The translations under genes and the position numbers were made by a program. The notes beneath the pieces were generated by a model. That model worked only from the letters and a program-made list of their open reading frames with translations. It was not told where the DNA came from and made no database searches. This document shows positions 19,775 through 28,797 of a stretch of 30,344 nucleotides of DNA, in pieces. Origin of the DNA: an uncultured Lachnospira sp. (GTDB lineage Bacteria; Bacillota; Clostridia; Lachnospirales; Lachnospiraceae); assembly GCA_934343805.1 (NCBI GenBank), contig CAKRIN010000030.1:1-30344 (forward strand), given 5' to 3'. Positions within the stretch are counted from its first letter, which is position 1; the number at the start of each line of letters is the position of its first letter.

Positions 19775-20569
19775 TTAATCTCTGTTAATATTCTGAAGTG
19801 CCCTGCCTGCAAGAACGCCTGCAAGATGGCTTCTATACTCAGCACTTCCTCTCATATTGCCCGCTGTAGGCACATTTGTCTTAACAAATGTACTGAATTC
19901 TTCTATAGACTTCCCATTAATTCCGCCTGCAAGTATTCCTTCTGCATCTTTAACAACAATCGCTCTTCCCGGTCTTGCACCTATGCAGATATTGCAGACT
20001 CCAGTATCTTTAAACTTTACTCCTGCACATGTAAGCACCGGCAGATCTGTTTCTGTTATTCTCACAGCTTCATAAAACATATTCACCGGTCTTTTCTTAA
20101 CAATAATATTAACAACAATGTCCCTGTCATAATCACGGTCAGCATACTCAGTTAATGGAACAATGCCTCCCTTGTATAATTCTACATAAGAATCCAGTCC
20201 GATTAAAAGCGTAAGCACATCAGAAAATCCATATCTTCCATATATACTTCCACCAACTGTTGCAAGATTTCTAAACTGCACACCTACAATATGCCTTAAA
20301 GCCTCCTTAGCACAGCCCTCTGTATATTCATTAAAACTCTCATGAACTTCTAACTGTCTTAAAGTAGTCATACAGCCAATCTTAAATTCTTCATCTGATT
20401 CTTCAATCTTATCAAGTCCAAGCCCTGACATATCAATAGCCGTATTCATTCTGTTGTCGCCCATACGCATCCACATCATGCCACCGACAATACGGTTAGC
20501 TTTCTTCTGATTAAGCTCGTAGGCTTCTTCAAGACTTTCTACTTTCTTATAATTCTGTATAGTAAGCAT
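19775..20569 (-). CDS. xdhB: Xanthine dehydrogenase family, FAD-binding subunit
   Basis: This 264-residue flavin subunit belongs to the CO-dehydrogenase/xanthine-dehydrogenase flavoprotein family. The N-terminal FAD motif is ANRIVGGMMWMRMG near residues 24-37. The second is RNLATVGGSIYGRYGFSD near residues 99-116. The C-terminal region follows the usual pattern and ends with RGSAEYRSHLAGVLAGRAL. The ATG has TTGGAG just upstream. It is the first gene of the xdhB-C-A operon, and its ribosome binding site lies immediately after the giant hairpin leader (20580-20871). Confidence 0.93.
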   Translation of the reverse strand: MLTIQNYKKVESLEEAYELNQKKANRIVGGMMWMRMGDNRMNTAIDMSGLGLDKIEESDEEFKIGCMTTLRQLEVHESFNEYTEGCAKEALRHIVGVQFRNLATVGGSIYGRYGFSDVLTLLIGLDSYVELYKGGIVPLTEYADRDYDRDIVVNIIVKKRPVNMFYEAVRITETDLPVLTCAGVKFKDTGVCNICIGARPGRAIVVKDAEGILAGGINGKSIEEFSTFVKTNVPTAGNMRGSAEYRSHLAGVLAGRALQNINRD

Positions 20570-20579
20570 AAAAACTCCA

Positions 20580-20871
20580 ATCTATTTATTAGTGAGAGGC
20601 AGACGGATGGTTGTGACGGACGCAGACCCGTTACCTGCAAGTGATGGCTCTCATGGCAGCTTAGCTTAGTGGGAGTAGATGCCGCCATCTGCAAAGCCTA
20701 TTAGTGTGCAGAAAATCAAACGCGCTACGCTTGAACGCGATTTTCTGCACACACCTTTAAGCATATGGCGGCATAACTCCCACACAGCACGCTGCAAATC
20801 GAGCCCTCGCCTGCAGGCATCGGGCCTGTGCCCACCACAACCTGTCTGTCGACCTTCACTATTAAATTGAT
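20580..20871 (-). ncRNA. Giant hairpin leader RNA of the xdh operon (unknown class)
   Basis: The whole 292-bp segment folds on itself. Outer arms 20580-20660 and about 20785-20871 pair over about 75 nt. A middle stem pairs 20669-20692 with 20761-20783. An apical perfect 14-bp stem pairs 20704-20717 with 20739-20752. In the aligned outer arm, six mismatched positions become G.U wobbles and about four stay unpaired on the minus strand; on the plus strand the counts are about two wobbles and eight mismatches. The xdh-sense RNA is therefore the better fold. It begins about 20 nt after the predicted transcription start and ends at the xdhB ribosome binding site, so it fits a cis-regulatory leader. 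I do not recognise the Moco, purine or other known riboswitch consensus. A miniature transposable element is the main alternative. Confidence 0.6.
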
Positions 20872-20899
20872 AAATAATCTCATTCTCTTTCCTTATATA

Positions 20900-20928
20900 A
20901 ATATAACGGCTTGTAAAACCCTTGTCAA
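20900..20928 (-). promoter_or_regulatory. Sigma-A promoter of the xdh operon
   Basis: On the minus strand TTGACA (20928-20923), a 17-bp spacer and TATATT (20905-20900) are near consensus. The start near 20893 gives a leader of about 320 nt that contains the entire giant hairpin. Confidence 0.75.
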
Positions 20929-20950
20929 TCTGATAAAATTCATTCGCTAT

Positions 20951-20956
20951 TATAAT
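20951..20956 (+). promoter_or_regulatory. Possible -10 box of the importer operon
   Basis: A perfect TATAAT lies 37 bp before the structured element at 20993. No good -35 is seen at the right spacing, so an activator may be needed or the promoter may lie elsewhere. The gap to the divergent xdh -35 box is only 22 bp. Confidence 0.35.
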
Positions 20957-20992
20957 TTATGAGAATTGTTTTACTGGTTGTTTAGAGTGATA

Positions 20993-22294
<1,302 letters not shown>

Positions 22295-22307
22295 TTAAGG
22301 ATGATTT

Positions 22308-23309
22308 ATGTTCAAGAATATTAATAATTACAGGAACAAAATTATACTATTATCTGTCATGTGGGCACTGCTTCTTATAGCAGTGTTTACATGGTCAGTT
22401 CTTACCGGACAGTATCCACTCACATTAAAAGGACTGCTGTCAGGGGACACTATGTCAATTATGGTCTTTAAAAGACTAAGACTTCCACGCGCCATTATGG
22501 GTATTATTGGAGGCTTTGGTCTTTCAATATCTGGTTATGTATATCAGATGATATTTAAAAATCCGCTGGCATCACCTGATGTTGTCGGTGTTTCTTCCGG
22601 TGCTAGTGCCGGCGCAGCTTTTGCTATAGTTGCGGTTTCGTCTTTAACCCCTGTTGTATCAATATCCGCATTTGCCGGAGGAATAATTGCCCTTATAATC
22701 ACATTACTTGTGGCTTATCTCGTTCCTGGCAGAAACAGTTACACAATTGTACTTGCTGGTATTGCCATTCATTCTGTAGCACAGACAATTCTTATGTTTC
22801 TCAAACTTGCTGCAGACCCTGAAAAACAGCTCGCTTCTATTGAATACTGGATCATGGGAAGCCTCAATGGTATTTCAAAGGACAGCCTTGCTATTCCTTT
22901 CTTTATAACATGTGCAGGCTTTATAATCATGACTTTATTATACAGACAGATTCTCATTCTCTCGATAAATGAGGATGAAGCTGCCGCTCTCGGTGTCAAT
23001 GTCACAGTTCTGCGTTTTATCATATTAATGATTGCAACATTAATCGTATCATCAATTATATGTGTAACAGGACTTATCAGCTTTATTGGACTTATTGCAC
23101 CTCACATTGCCAGATTACTTACAAGACGCAATGACAGATTTACATACATATCAAGCGGACTGGCTGGTGCCATCATCATGACACTCGCTGATATATTTGC
23201 AAGAAGTGTATCCTCATCGGAACTTCCTGTAAGCATATTTACATCGCTCCTTGGTGCACCGCTGCTTATAATCCTGCTTATCAAAGCCAACAAAAAGGAG
23301 GTTGCATAA
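22308..23309 (+). CDS. ABC importer permease, FecCD (BtuC/MolB) type
   Basis: This 333-residue inner-membrane permease has about nine to ten hydrophobic segments. Family motifs include RLPRAIMGIIGGFGLSISGY near residues 61-80 and the run from FKNPLASPDVVGVSSGAS. The cytoplasmic coupling region GLISFIGLIAPHIARLL near residues 246-262 contacts the ATPase. AAGGA lies before the ATG, 13 bp after the lipoprotein gene. Its stop overlaps the ATPase start by one base (TAATG), so the two are translationally coupled. The substrate cannot be read from the sequence. Confidence 0.94.
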   Translation: MFKNINNYRNKIILLSVMWALLLIAVFTWSVLTGQYPLTLKGLLSGDTMSIMVFKRLRLPRAIMGIIGGFGLSISGYVYQMIFKNPLASPDVVGVSSGASAGAAFAIVAVSSLTPVVSISAFAGGIIALIITLLVAYLVPGRNSYTIVLAGIAIHSVAQTILMFLKLAADPEKQLASIEYWIMGSLNGISKDSLAIPFFITCAGFIIMTLLYRQILILSINEDEAAALGVNVTVLRFIILMIATLIVSSIICVTGLISFIGLIAPHIARLLTRRNDRFTYISSGLAGAIIMTLADIFARSVSSSELPVSIFTSLLGAPLLIILLIKANKKEVA

Positions 23310-24106
23310 TGTCCGATTTATTCAATCCAAATTTTTATGTTTCAGACGTATCAGTATATTATGGAAGCAAATGTGCTGTCCAGAATGTAAGCTTTAACAT
23401 TAAACCAGGACAGCTTACAGCAATTATCGGCAATAACGGCTGCGGGAAAACCTCACTTATAAGAGCTGTTATGAATTTTGTTAAACACAGCGGAAAATGC
23501 ATGCTTGGTGAACTTCAGCTTGAAAGTTTGTCTGTCAGGAAAAGAGCCGGCATGATAAGCTATATTCCACAAAGAACTGGAATAAGTGTAAGTATGACTG
23601 TAAGAGATGTCTGTCTGCTTGGCTTTAATCCACAGCTTCACATGCTTGAATCGTACAACTCCGACATGAAATATCGTGCTGATAAGGCGATTGATTCTGT
23701 TGGACTTGCCGGATTATATGATACAGACTTTCTCACATTAAGCGAAGGCCAGAAGCAGTTATGCATACTTGCACGCACACTTATAGAAGATTCGGCGCTT
23801 CTGCTTCTTGATGAGCCTGACAGTGCGCTTGATTTTTCTAACCGCCATATGCTTATGAAACATATCCGGAATATTATTTCTGATAACAAATGTGCTCTCA
23901 TGTGCATACACAGTCCGGAACTGGCACTTGAGTACTGCGACAGGATTCTTCTTATGAAAGATGGAAAAATTGTTTCAGATATTGATGTACATACAGCCAG
24001 TCTTTCAGAAATCAATGAGAAAATGTCTCTTATATATGATAATATCAATGTTACTGAATGTACTGATGCCAGTGGAAATGTACATAGAATAGTTCTTGCT
24101 TTGTAA
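23309..24106 (+). CDS. ABC importer ATP-binding protein
   Basis: This 265-residue ATPase powers the importer. Walker A GNNGCGKTS is at residues 41-49, the signature LSEGQKQL follows in the middle, and Walker B is LLLLDEPDSALD. The Q-loop region has SYIPQRTG. The signature has SEGQ rather than SGGQ, a common variant. AAAGGAGG sits at the end of the permease gene, before the overlapping ATG. It is third in the operon, 11 bp before the NTPase-nucleotidyltransferase fusion gene. Confidence 0.95.
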   Translation: MSDLFNPNFYVSDVSVYYGSKCAVQNVSFNIKPGQLTAIIGNNGCGKTSLIRAVMNFVKHSGKCMLGELQLESLSVRKRAGMISYIPQRTGISVSMTVRDVCLLGFNPQLHMLESYNSDMKYRADKAIDSVGLAGLYDTDFLTLSEGQKQLCILARTLIEDSALLLLDEPDSALDFSNRHMLMKHIRNIISDNKCALMCIHSPELALEYCDRILLMKDGKIVSDIDVHTASLSEINEKMSLIYDNINVTECTDASGNVHRIVLAL

Positions 24107-24117
24107 TAGGGGGATTT

Positions 24118-25254
24118 ATGAATAATTGTTATTTGGACGCAGAAGCCGTAATTACATTTTTCAGAATGACCGGCAGAAAACACATTTTTATAACAGGCAG
24201 CCGCGGCAGTGGAAAATCTCATCTTGTTAATAATATGTTAAAACATATGTCCGATTCTTTCAATCTGTTACAGAGTCATAGAACGGATACGCCACAGGTT
24301 GTCATTAAATCTAATCTGATTGCTGACAATAAAGAATTCGTGATAGGTGTACCCCGGACATCCGGAATTAATCCTGCATCTAAAGGCAATAATATGACAA
24401 TTATTGAAGATGGATTTATTAATTGCGCAATTCCTGCCATTGATACACATCTTGATACAACTCCTGAAAGGTTATTCATCATTGACGAGCTTGGTTATCT
24501 TGAAAGCTCTTGTATCCCATTTCAGAAGTCCGTTGAAAAACTGCTTGATAATTCACATGTTTTAGCTGTAATCAGAAAACAATCCACAGATTTTCTAAAC
24601 AGAATCTGTAACAGGAAAGATGTTCTTGTTATTGATATTGACAGCACATTTGAAACGCTTTCATGCATTATTATGGCGTCAGGCATGTCAAAACGTTTTG
24701 GCTCTAATAAACTGACTGCTGACTTTAATGGACGCTCTCTTTTTGAAAATGCAGTATCTATAAGCCATTTTGCCGGCTTTGGTGAGACACTTGCAGTAAC
24801 ACGACATGATGAAGTTGTCCGTATCTGTGAAGATAAAAATATACATTTTCTCCGACACGACATGCCATACAGAAATGAGATGGTCCGGCTTGGAGTTACC
24901 AGAATTCTATCAGATACCGCTTCTTCAGGTAATCCGCAGCCTCAGGGAATCCTTTTCCTGCCATCAGACCAGCCGCTTATTACAAGGACAAGTCTGCAGC
25001 TTCTGTGTCTTATATTTCTTTATTATGGTGATAAGATATGCAGACTTTCCTACAATGAAAATGCTGGTTCTCCATGTATATTTCCTGCGAGATATTACGA
25101 TGAGCTTCTAAACCTTCCTGAGAAAAAAGGCGGTGGGTTCTTAACAAAAAAATATCCCGCACAGGTTGTATTAGTTCCTGTACGGGATGAATATGAACTA
25201 TATGATATCGATACTCCAGACGATATTACTCGTCTTTTGAAGTATCTTGTTTAA
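24118..25254 (+). CDS. Fusion: THEP1-like P-loop NTPase + MocA-type nucleotidyltransferase
   Basis: This 378-residue protein has two domains. Residues 1 to about 175 form an NTPase of the THEP1/NTPase_1 type: Walker A GSRGSGKS at 27-34, FIIDELGYLES at 120-130, and a downstream LAVIRKQS strand. Residues from about 181 form a molybdenum-cofactor nucleotidyltransferase-like domain: IIMASGMSKRFGSNKL (184-199), LFLPSDQP (279-286), NAGSPCIFP, and DIDTPDDI near the C-terminus. MocA-type enzymes attach CMP to molybdopterin for hydroxylases such as xanthine dehydrogenase, which fits the neighbourhood. The role of the NTPase part is unknown; a selenium/molybdenum maturation factor such as YqeC is one analogy, not an identification. 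The gene ends 29 bp inside the convergent permease gene. Confidence 0.85.
   Translation: MNNCYLDAEAVITFFRMTGRKHIFITGSRGSGKSHLVNNMLKHMSDSFNLLQSHRTDTPQVVIKSNLIADNKEFVIGVPRTSGINPASKGNNMTIIEDGFINCAIPAIDTHLDTTPERLFIIDELGYLESSCIPFQKSVEKLLDNSHVLAVIRKQSTDFLNRICNRKDVLVIDIDSTFETLSCIIMASGMSKRFGSNKLTADFNGRSLFENAVSISHFAGFGETLAVTRHDEVVRICEDKNIHFLRHDMPYRNEMVRLGVTRILSDTASSGNPQPQGILFLPSDQPLITRTSLQLLCLIFLYYGDKICRLSYNENAGSPCIFPARYYDELLNLPEKKGGGFLTKKYPAQVVLVPVRDEYELYDIDTPDDITRLLKYLV
25146..25188 (-). terminator. Terminator of the NCS2 permease gene, inside the opposite coding region
   Basis: Arms 25154-25165 and 25177-25188 (12 nt) pair around an 11-nt loop. The single imperfect pair is a U.G wobble on the minus strand and a C.A mismatch on the plus strand. 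On the minus strand a run of seven T (25152-25146) follows. It begins 38 nt after the permease stop, and lies wholly within the 3' coding part of the fusion gene on the plus strand. Confidence 0.8.
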
Positions 25255-26680
25255 CTTCGTTTTCCTGTGTGGCAGCTTCGTTTTCCGGTTTGCTCTTAGG
25301 AAGTATCACATTAAGTAATATTGCCACAAATGCTGCAGGTACAATACCTGACTCACCAAACATAAGCTGTACTGCCTGTGGTGTATGTGCAAGAATTGCT
25401 GGGCTTACACCCATTCCGTAACCTACACCAAGTGCAACTGAAACAATTGAAAGTCTTCTTGCATCAAGCGGCTCTTTAGTAATAAGCTGGATACCACTTA
25501 CTATGATTGATGAGAACATCATAACTGCTGCACCACCAAGTACTGACTGTGGCATGATTGATATAAGTGCTCCAAGTTTAGGAATAAGTCCGCATAATAT
25601 AAGGAATACCGCACCTGATGCAAGTGCAACTCTGTTGACAACCTTAGTCATTGCAACAAGTCCTACATTCTGGCTGAATGATGTATTAGGAAGCACACCA
25701 AATATGGCTGCAAGTGTTGAACCAAGACCATCACACATTACGCCTCCAGAAAGCTCCTTATCTGTTGCCTCTCTTCCCATTCCACCTTCCATAACGCCTG
25801 AAATATCACCAACAGTCTCTACTGCTGTTACAACAAACATTACAAGTACAGGAAGTATTGCTCTTAAATCAAACACAGGCTTAACTGGCATAAACTTTGG
25901 AATTGCAATCCATTTAGCCTCTGCAACCTTGTTCCAGTTAAGTACCCATGATTTAGTATACTCAACCCCATCAGCTGTAACTGCTGTATGTGGAAGAACC
26001 AGTCCCATAATAATTGCAACAATATAACCCACAATAATTCCAACAAGAATTGCAGATGAACTAAGATATCCCTTAGTCCAGTGCTTAACAAATAATATAA
26101 CTACAAGCACAACAAATGCTAAGAAAAGATTTTCCAATGAACCAAAATCCTTAGCAGAGCTTCCACCACCAAATGAATTGATACCTACTGAGATAAGCGA
26201 CAAGCCTATTGAAAGAACTACTGTTCCTGTTACTACTGATGGGAAGAATTTTCTTAATGGTTTAATAAATGCTCCAAGCACAGTCTCAAAAAGACCACCT
26301 ATAATAGATGCTCCCATAATTGCACCATAAGCTAATATTCCGCCACCCATAATCTTTGTAACACTGCTGAATACTCCGATAAATCCAGAGCTTGTACCCA
26401 TAATAATAGGCACCTTGCCACCAACAGGTCCGATTGAAAACAACTGGATAAGTGTTACAATACCTGCAATAATCATTGCATTCTGTAAAAGTGCAACCTG
26501 GATAGATGCATATTCACTTCCTGCCCCAATTCCACATGCACCTGTAATAATAAGCAGAGGTGTAAGATTACCTACAAACATTGCCATTACATGCTGAAGT
26601 CCAAGCGGTATTGCCTGTTTTAACGGAAGCTTTCCATTAAAGTCATATGCTTCCGGCATAAGCGCTTTTATTTTTTTCAT
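25226..26680 (-). CDS. NCS2-family xanthine/uracil permease
   Basis: This 484-residue inner-membrane H+ symporter of the nucleobase NCS2 family probably takes up xanthine or urate. It has about 12-14 hydrophobic segments. The family His is His30 (LQHVMAMF). Substrate-site regions VTAVETVGD and CDGLGSTLAAIFGVLPNTSF lead into SQNVGLVAMTKVVNR, which is the QNxGxxxxT signature. A charged, Gln/Glu-rich tail ends the protein. GGAGGA lies before the ATG. It is a single gene with its own promoter, converging on the Mo-cofactor fusion gene with a 29-bp overlap. Xpt and xanthine dehydrogenase nearby favour xanthine over uracil. Confidence 0.92.
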   Translation of the reverse strand: MKKIKALMPEAYDFNGKLPLKQAIPLGLQHVMAMFVGNLTPLLIITGACGIGAGSEYASIQVALLQNAMIIAGIVTLIQLFSIGPVGGKVPIIMGTSSGFIGVFSSVTKIMGGGILAYGAIMGASIIGGLFETVLGAFIKPLRKFFPSVVTGTVVLSIGLSLISVGINSFGGGSSAKDFGSLENLFLAFVVLVVILFVKHWTKGYLSSSAILVGIIVGYIVAIIMGLVLPHTAVTADGVEYTKSWVLNWNKVAEAKWIAIPKFMPVKPVFDLRAILPVLVMFVVTAVETVGDISGVMEGGMGREATDKELSGGVMCDGLGSTLAAIFGVLPNTSFSQNVGLVAMTKVVNRVALASGAVFLILCGLIPKLGALISIMPQSVLGGAAVMMFSSIIVSGIQLITKEPLDARRLSIVSVALGVGYGMGVSPAILAHTPQAVQLMFGESGIVPAAFVAILLNVILPKSKPENEAATQENEVKQDTSKDE

Positions 26681-26721
26681 AAGTCCTCCAAATATTTATA
26701 AGAATTTTATAAAGCACTAAT

Positions 26722-26750
26722 ACTATAATTCATAATTCGCGTATTGGCAA
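26722..26750 (-). promoter_or_regulatory. Sigma-A promoter for the NCS2 permease
   Basis: On the minus strand TTGCCA (26750-26745), a 17-bp spacer and TATAGT (26727-26722) lie 42 bp before the start. The leader of about 35 nt is too short for a purine riboswitch. Confidence 0.65.
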
Positions 26751-26776
26751 TATTTTAATGTCTTTTCTAATATTTT

Positions 26777-27535
26777 TTAATCTAAGATTTTACCATCAAT
26801 CGAAATTGTTACAACCTGCCATGGGATGAATTTTCCGCTGTTCTGTAATGCAGTCTTTGCTGCATATTCAAGTCCTCCGCAGCATGGAACTTCCATTCTG
26901 ACAATAGTAACGCTCTGAATATTATTGTTACTTATTATCTGTGTAAGCTTTTCGCTGTAATCAACATCATCAAGCTTCGGACAGCCGATAATAGTAATCT
27001 TTCCTTTCATGAATTCCTGATGCATATTGGCATATGCATATGCTGTACAATCCGCTGAAATCAAAAGCTTTGCTCCATCAAAATATGGTGCATTAACCGG
27101 CACAAGCTTAATCTGGCATGGCCACTGTGCAAGCTGGGATTCTGGTGCAACCGGGGATGCTGTGTGTCCTGCTGCTGAATCTTCTGTCTCCGCATTTACC
27201 TGTGAATTCCTGTTAAACTGTCTCATCATGCTTCCAGGGCATCCTGAAAAATGTGGTTTATGTGCTGCTACCTGACTTCCCACTGCAGCCTGCTCCTTTG
27301 CAGCTTTATTGGCAAGAACCGCAGCTTCATCATATGCTGCCGCTTCTCTTTCTACAAATGAAATTGCCCCTGTAGGACACTGTGGCAGGCAATCACCAAG
27401 ACCATCACAGTAATCGTCTCTCATAAGTCTTGCCTTTCCATCAACCAATCCGATTGCCCCCTCATGACATGCTGTCACACATGCTCCGCATCCATTACAT
27501 TTATCCTCATCAATATGAATAACTCTTCTTATCAT
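26777..27535 (-). CDS. 4Fe-4S ferredoxin-like protein
   Basis: This 252-residue protein has an N-terminal ferredoxin domain and a C-terminal Cys-containing domain. The first cluster motif is complete: Cys13, Cys16, Cys19, Cys23. The second reads CDGLGDC...C with Leu46 where the second Cys of a classical site would be, a variant common in this clostridial group. The middle (about 61-125) is low-complexity and likely flexible. The C-terminal half has ADCTAYAYANMH, GCPKLDD and PCCGGLEYA, possible metal or cluster sites. I choose the ATG at 27535 (AGGAGG 8 nt upstream) over the GTG at 27538. It is divergent from a Crp/Fnr regulator. An electron-transfer or redox-stress role is inferred. Confidence 0.87.
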   Translation of the reverse strand: MIRRVIHIDEDKCNGCGACVTACHEGAIGLVDGKARLMRDDYCDGLGDCLPQCPTGAISFVEREAAAYDEAAVLANKAAKEQAAVGSQVAAHKPHFSGCPGSMMRQFNRNSQVNAETEDSAAGHTASPVAPESQLAQWPCQIKLVPVNAPYFDGAKLLISADCTAYAYANMHQEFMKGKITIIGCPKLDDVDYSEKLTQIISNNNIQSVTIVRMEVPCCGGLEYAAKTALQNSGKFIPWQVVTISIDGKILD

Positions 27536-27614
27536 CACTTAATCCTCCTGTGTTCTCATTGATTTCGTGATTAAAGAATAATATAATGAGCATAATAAAT
27601 ATGTTGTTTTAACC

Positions 27615-27641
27615 ACATTTTTGATAATTTATTAAAAATGT
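27615..27641. promoter_or_regulatory. 27-bp palindromic operator candidate between Fe-S protein and Crp/Fnr genes
   Basis: The 11-bp arms 27615-27625 and 27631-27641 (outer half-site ACATTTTT) match at 10 of 11 positions around a 5-bp AATTT centre. It sits midway between two divergent genes, one of them a Crp/Fnr-family regulator, so autoregulation and control of the Fe-S protein gene are likely. It is AT-rich and differs from the classical FNR (TTGAT-N4-ATCAA) and CRP boxes. Confidence 0.6.
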
Positions 27642-27691
27642 ATTTTAAGTCGGAAAACTGGATTTTACCGAGGGCAGTATAAGGAGAACTT

Positions 27692-28342
27692 ATGGCAATT
27701 ATCAAATCACCAATATTTAAAGATATCACTGAATCAGAAATATCAGAAATGACAGCAGCTGGATTTCTGCGTGCCAGAAAATTACGCAAAAATTCATTTA
27801 TATATCATGTAACAGACATCGTTCACGAAATTGGAATTGTTGCCTCTGGTCAGGTAACTATTGAATATATAGATTTGTGGGGCAACAAAGCTATTATGAG
27901 CAATATTACTCCCGGGCATGTATTTGCTGAAACATATGCTCTGACTGGTGAACCTCTGATGGTTGATGCGGTTGCTTCTGAAACAAGTGTGATTCTTTTT
28001 CTTGATATGAATAAATTGATGAATTCACAATTTGAAAATACGCACTGCAAAGATACTATCCTTAACAATCTTCTGCACATTTCCATTCAGAAGAATCTAA
28101 CCCTGTCTAACCGGATATTCTGCACATCACCTAAGACAATCCGCGAAAGGCTTCTTATATATCTGTCCAATGAGTCAAGAAAAGCTGGCAGTCAGGAATT
28201 CGTAATTCCATTCGACCGCCAGCAGCTTGCCGATTATCTTAATGTTGACCGTTCCGCACTTTCCAAAGAACTGGGAAAAATGCGTGATGAAGGGCTTATT
28301 GAATTCAGAAAAAATGCGTTCCATCTGCACAGCATTTGCTAA
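27692..28342 (+). CDS. Crp/Fnr-family transcriptional regulator
   Basis: This 216-residue regulator has an N-terminal cyclic-nucleotide-binding-like beta-barrel (residues about 20-115) and a C-terminal winged helix with the recognition segment RQQLADYLNVDRSALSKELG near residues 176-195, followed by KMRDEGLIEF. There is no N-terminal cluster of cysteines as in FNR, and the phosphate-binding cassette of CRP is not conserved, so the signal is unknown. AAGGAG lies 5 nt before the ATG. It is divergent from the 4Fe-4S protein gene and overlaps the Nudix gene tail-to-tail by 4 bp. Confidence 0.92.
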   Translation: MAIIKSPIFKDITESEISEMTAAGFLRARKLRKNSFIYHVTDIVHEIGIVASGQVTIEYIDLWGNKAIMSNITPGHVFAETYALTGEPLMVDAVASETSVILFLDMNKLMNSQFENTHCKDTILNNLLHISIQKNLTLSNRIFCTSPKTIRERLLIYLSNESRKAGSQEFVIPFDRQQLADYLNVDRSALSKELGKMRDEGLIEFRKNAFHLHSIC

Positions 28343-28797
28343 GAATTCTGTTCTATAAAGCATTTCACCACTGGTCTTATCGGTGGTGAAATGTTATCCA
28401 GTTCAACTTCATCAATATTAAAGAACTTCAGTTCTTCAATCTCTTCTTCCTGTCTCTTCAATTCTCCATGGTATTTTCTGCACACATATATAATCTCAAT
28501 ATTAGACACTTCATCACCATTAGGATACACATAATGCACCTCCGGACCGGAATTCACCATAAAAAATTCTATCTCATCTGCAATAAGACCTGTCTCCTCA
28601 AACAGCTCTCTTCTTGCACAGTCCTCAACTTTCTCATCAAGTTCAATAGAACCCCCGGCATATCCCCATTTGTGATTATCTGTACGCTTTCCTAAAAGCA
28701 TCTGGTTCTTTTCATTCACTATTATTATGCTTGCGGCGCACTGCATCAGTGTTCTGTGTCCTACAAGCTTTCTTAAATCCATTATGTAACTTGGCAT
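28339..28797 (-). CDS. Nudix hydrolase
   Basis: This 152-residue cytoplasmic hydrolase cleaves nucleoside diphosphates linked to another group. The Nudix box is complete: Gly49, Glu55, Arg63-Glu64-Leu65, Glu67, Glu68, Gly70. It is most like broad-specificity MutT/NUDIX proteins; the substrate is unknown. AAAGGA lies 8 nt before the ATG. The start lies inside a possible small ORF (28782-28862) that follows the MATE gene, so all three may be one unit. The stop overlaps the convergent Crp/Fnr gene. Confidence 0.93.
   Translation of the reverse strand: MPSYIMDLRKLVGHRTLMQCAASIIIVNEKNQMLLGKRTDNHKWGYAGGSIELDEKVEDCARRELFEETGLIADEIEFFMVNSGPEVHYVYPNGDEVSNIEIIYVCRKYHGELKRQEEEIEELKFFNIDEVELDNISPPIRPVVKCFIEQNS

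Noticed and set aside
20580..20871. Molybdenum cofactor (Moco) riboswitch before xdh.
   Set aside because: The position is right, but I do not find the conserved Moco motif segments. The element is a single long hairpin, so I report it as an unknown class.
24268..24863. Minus-strand open frames inside the NTPase-nucleotidyltransferase gene.
   Set aside because: They lack ribosome binding sites and lie opposite clear conserved motifs of the real gene.
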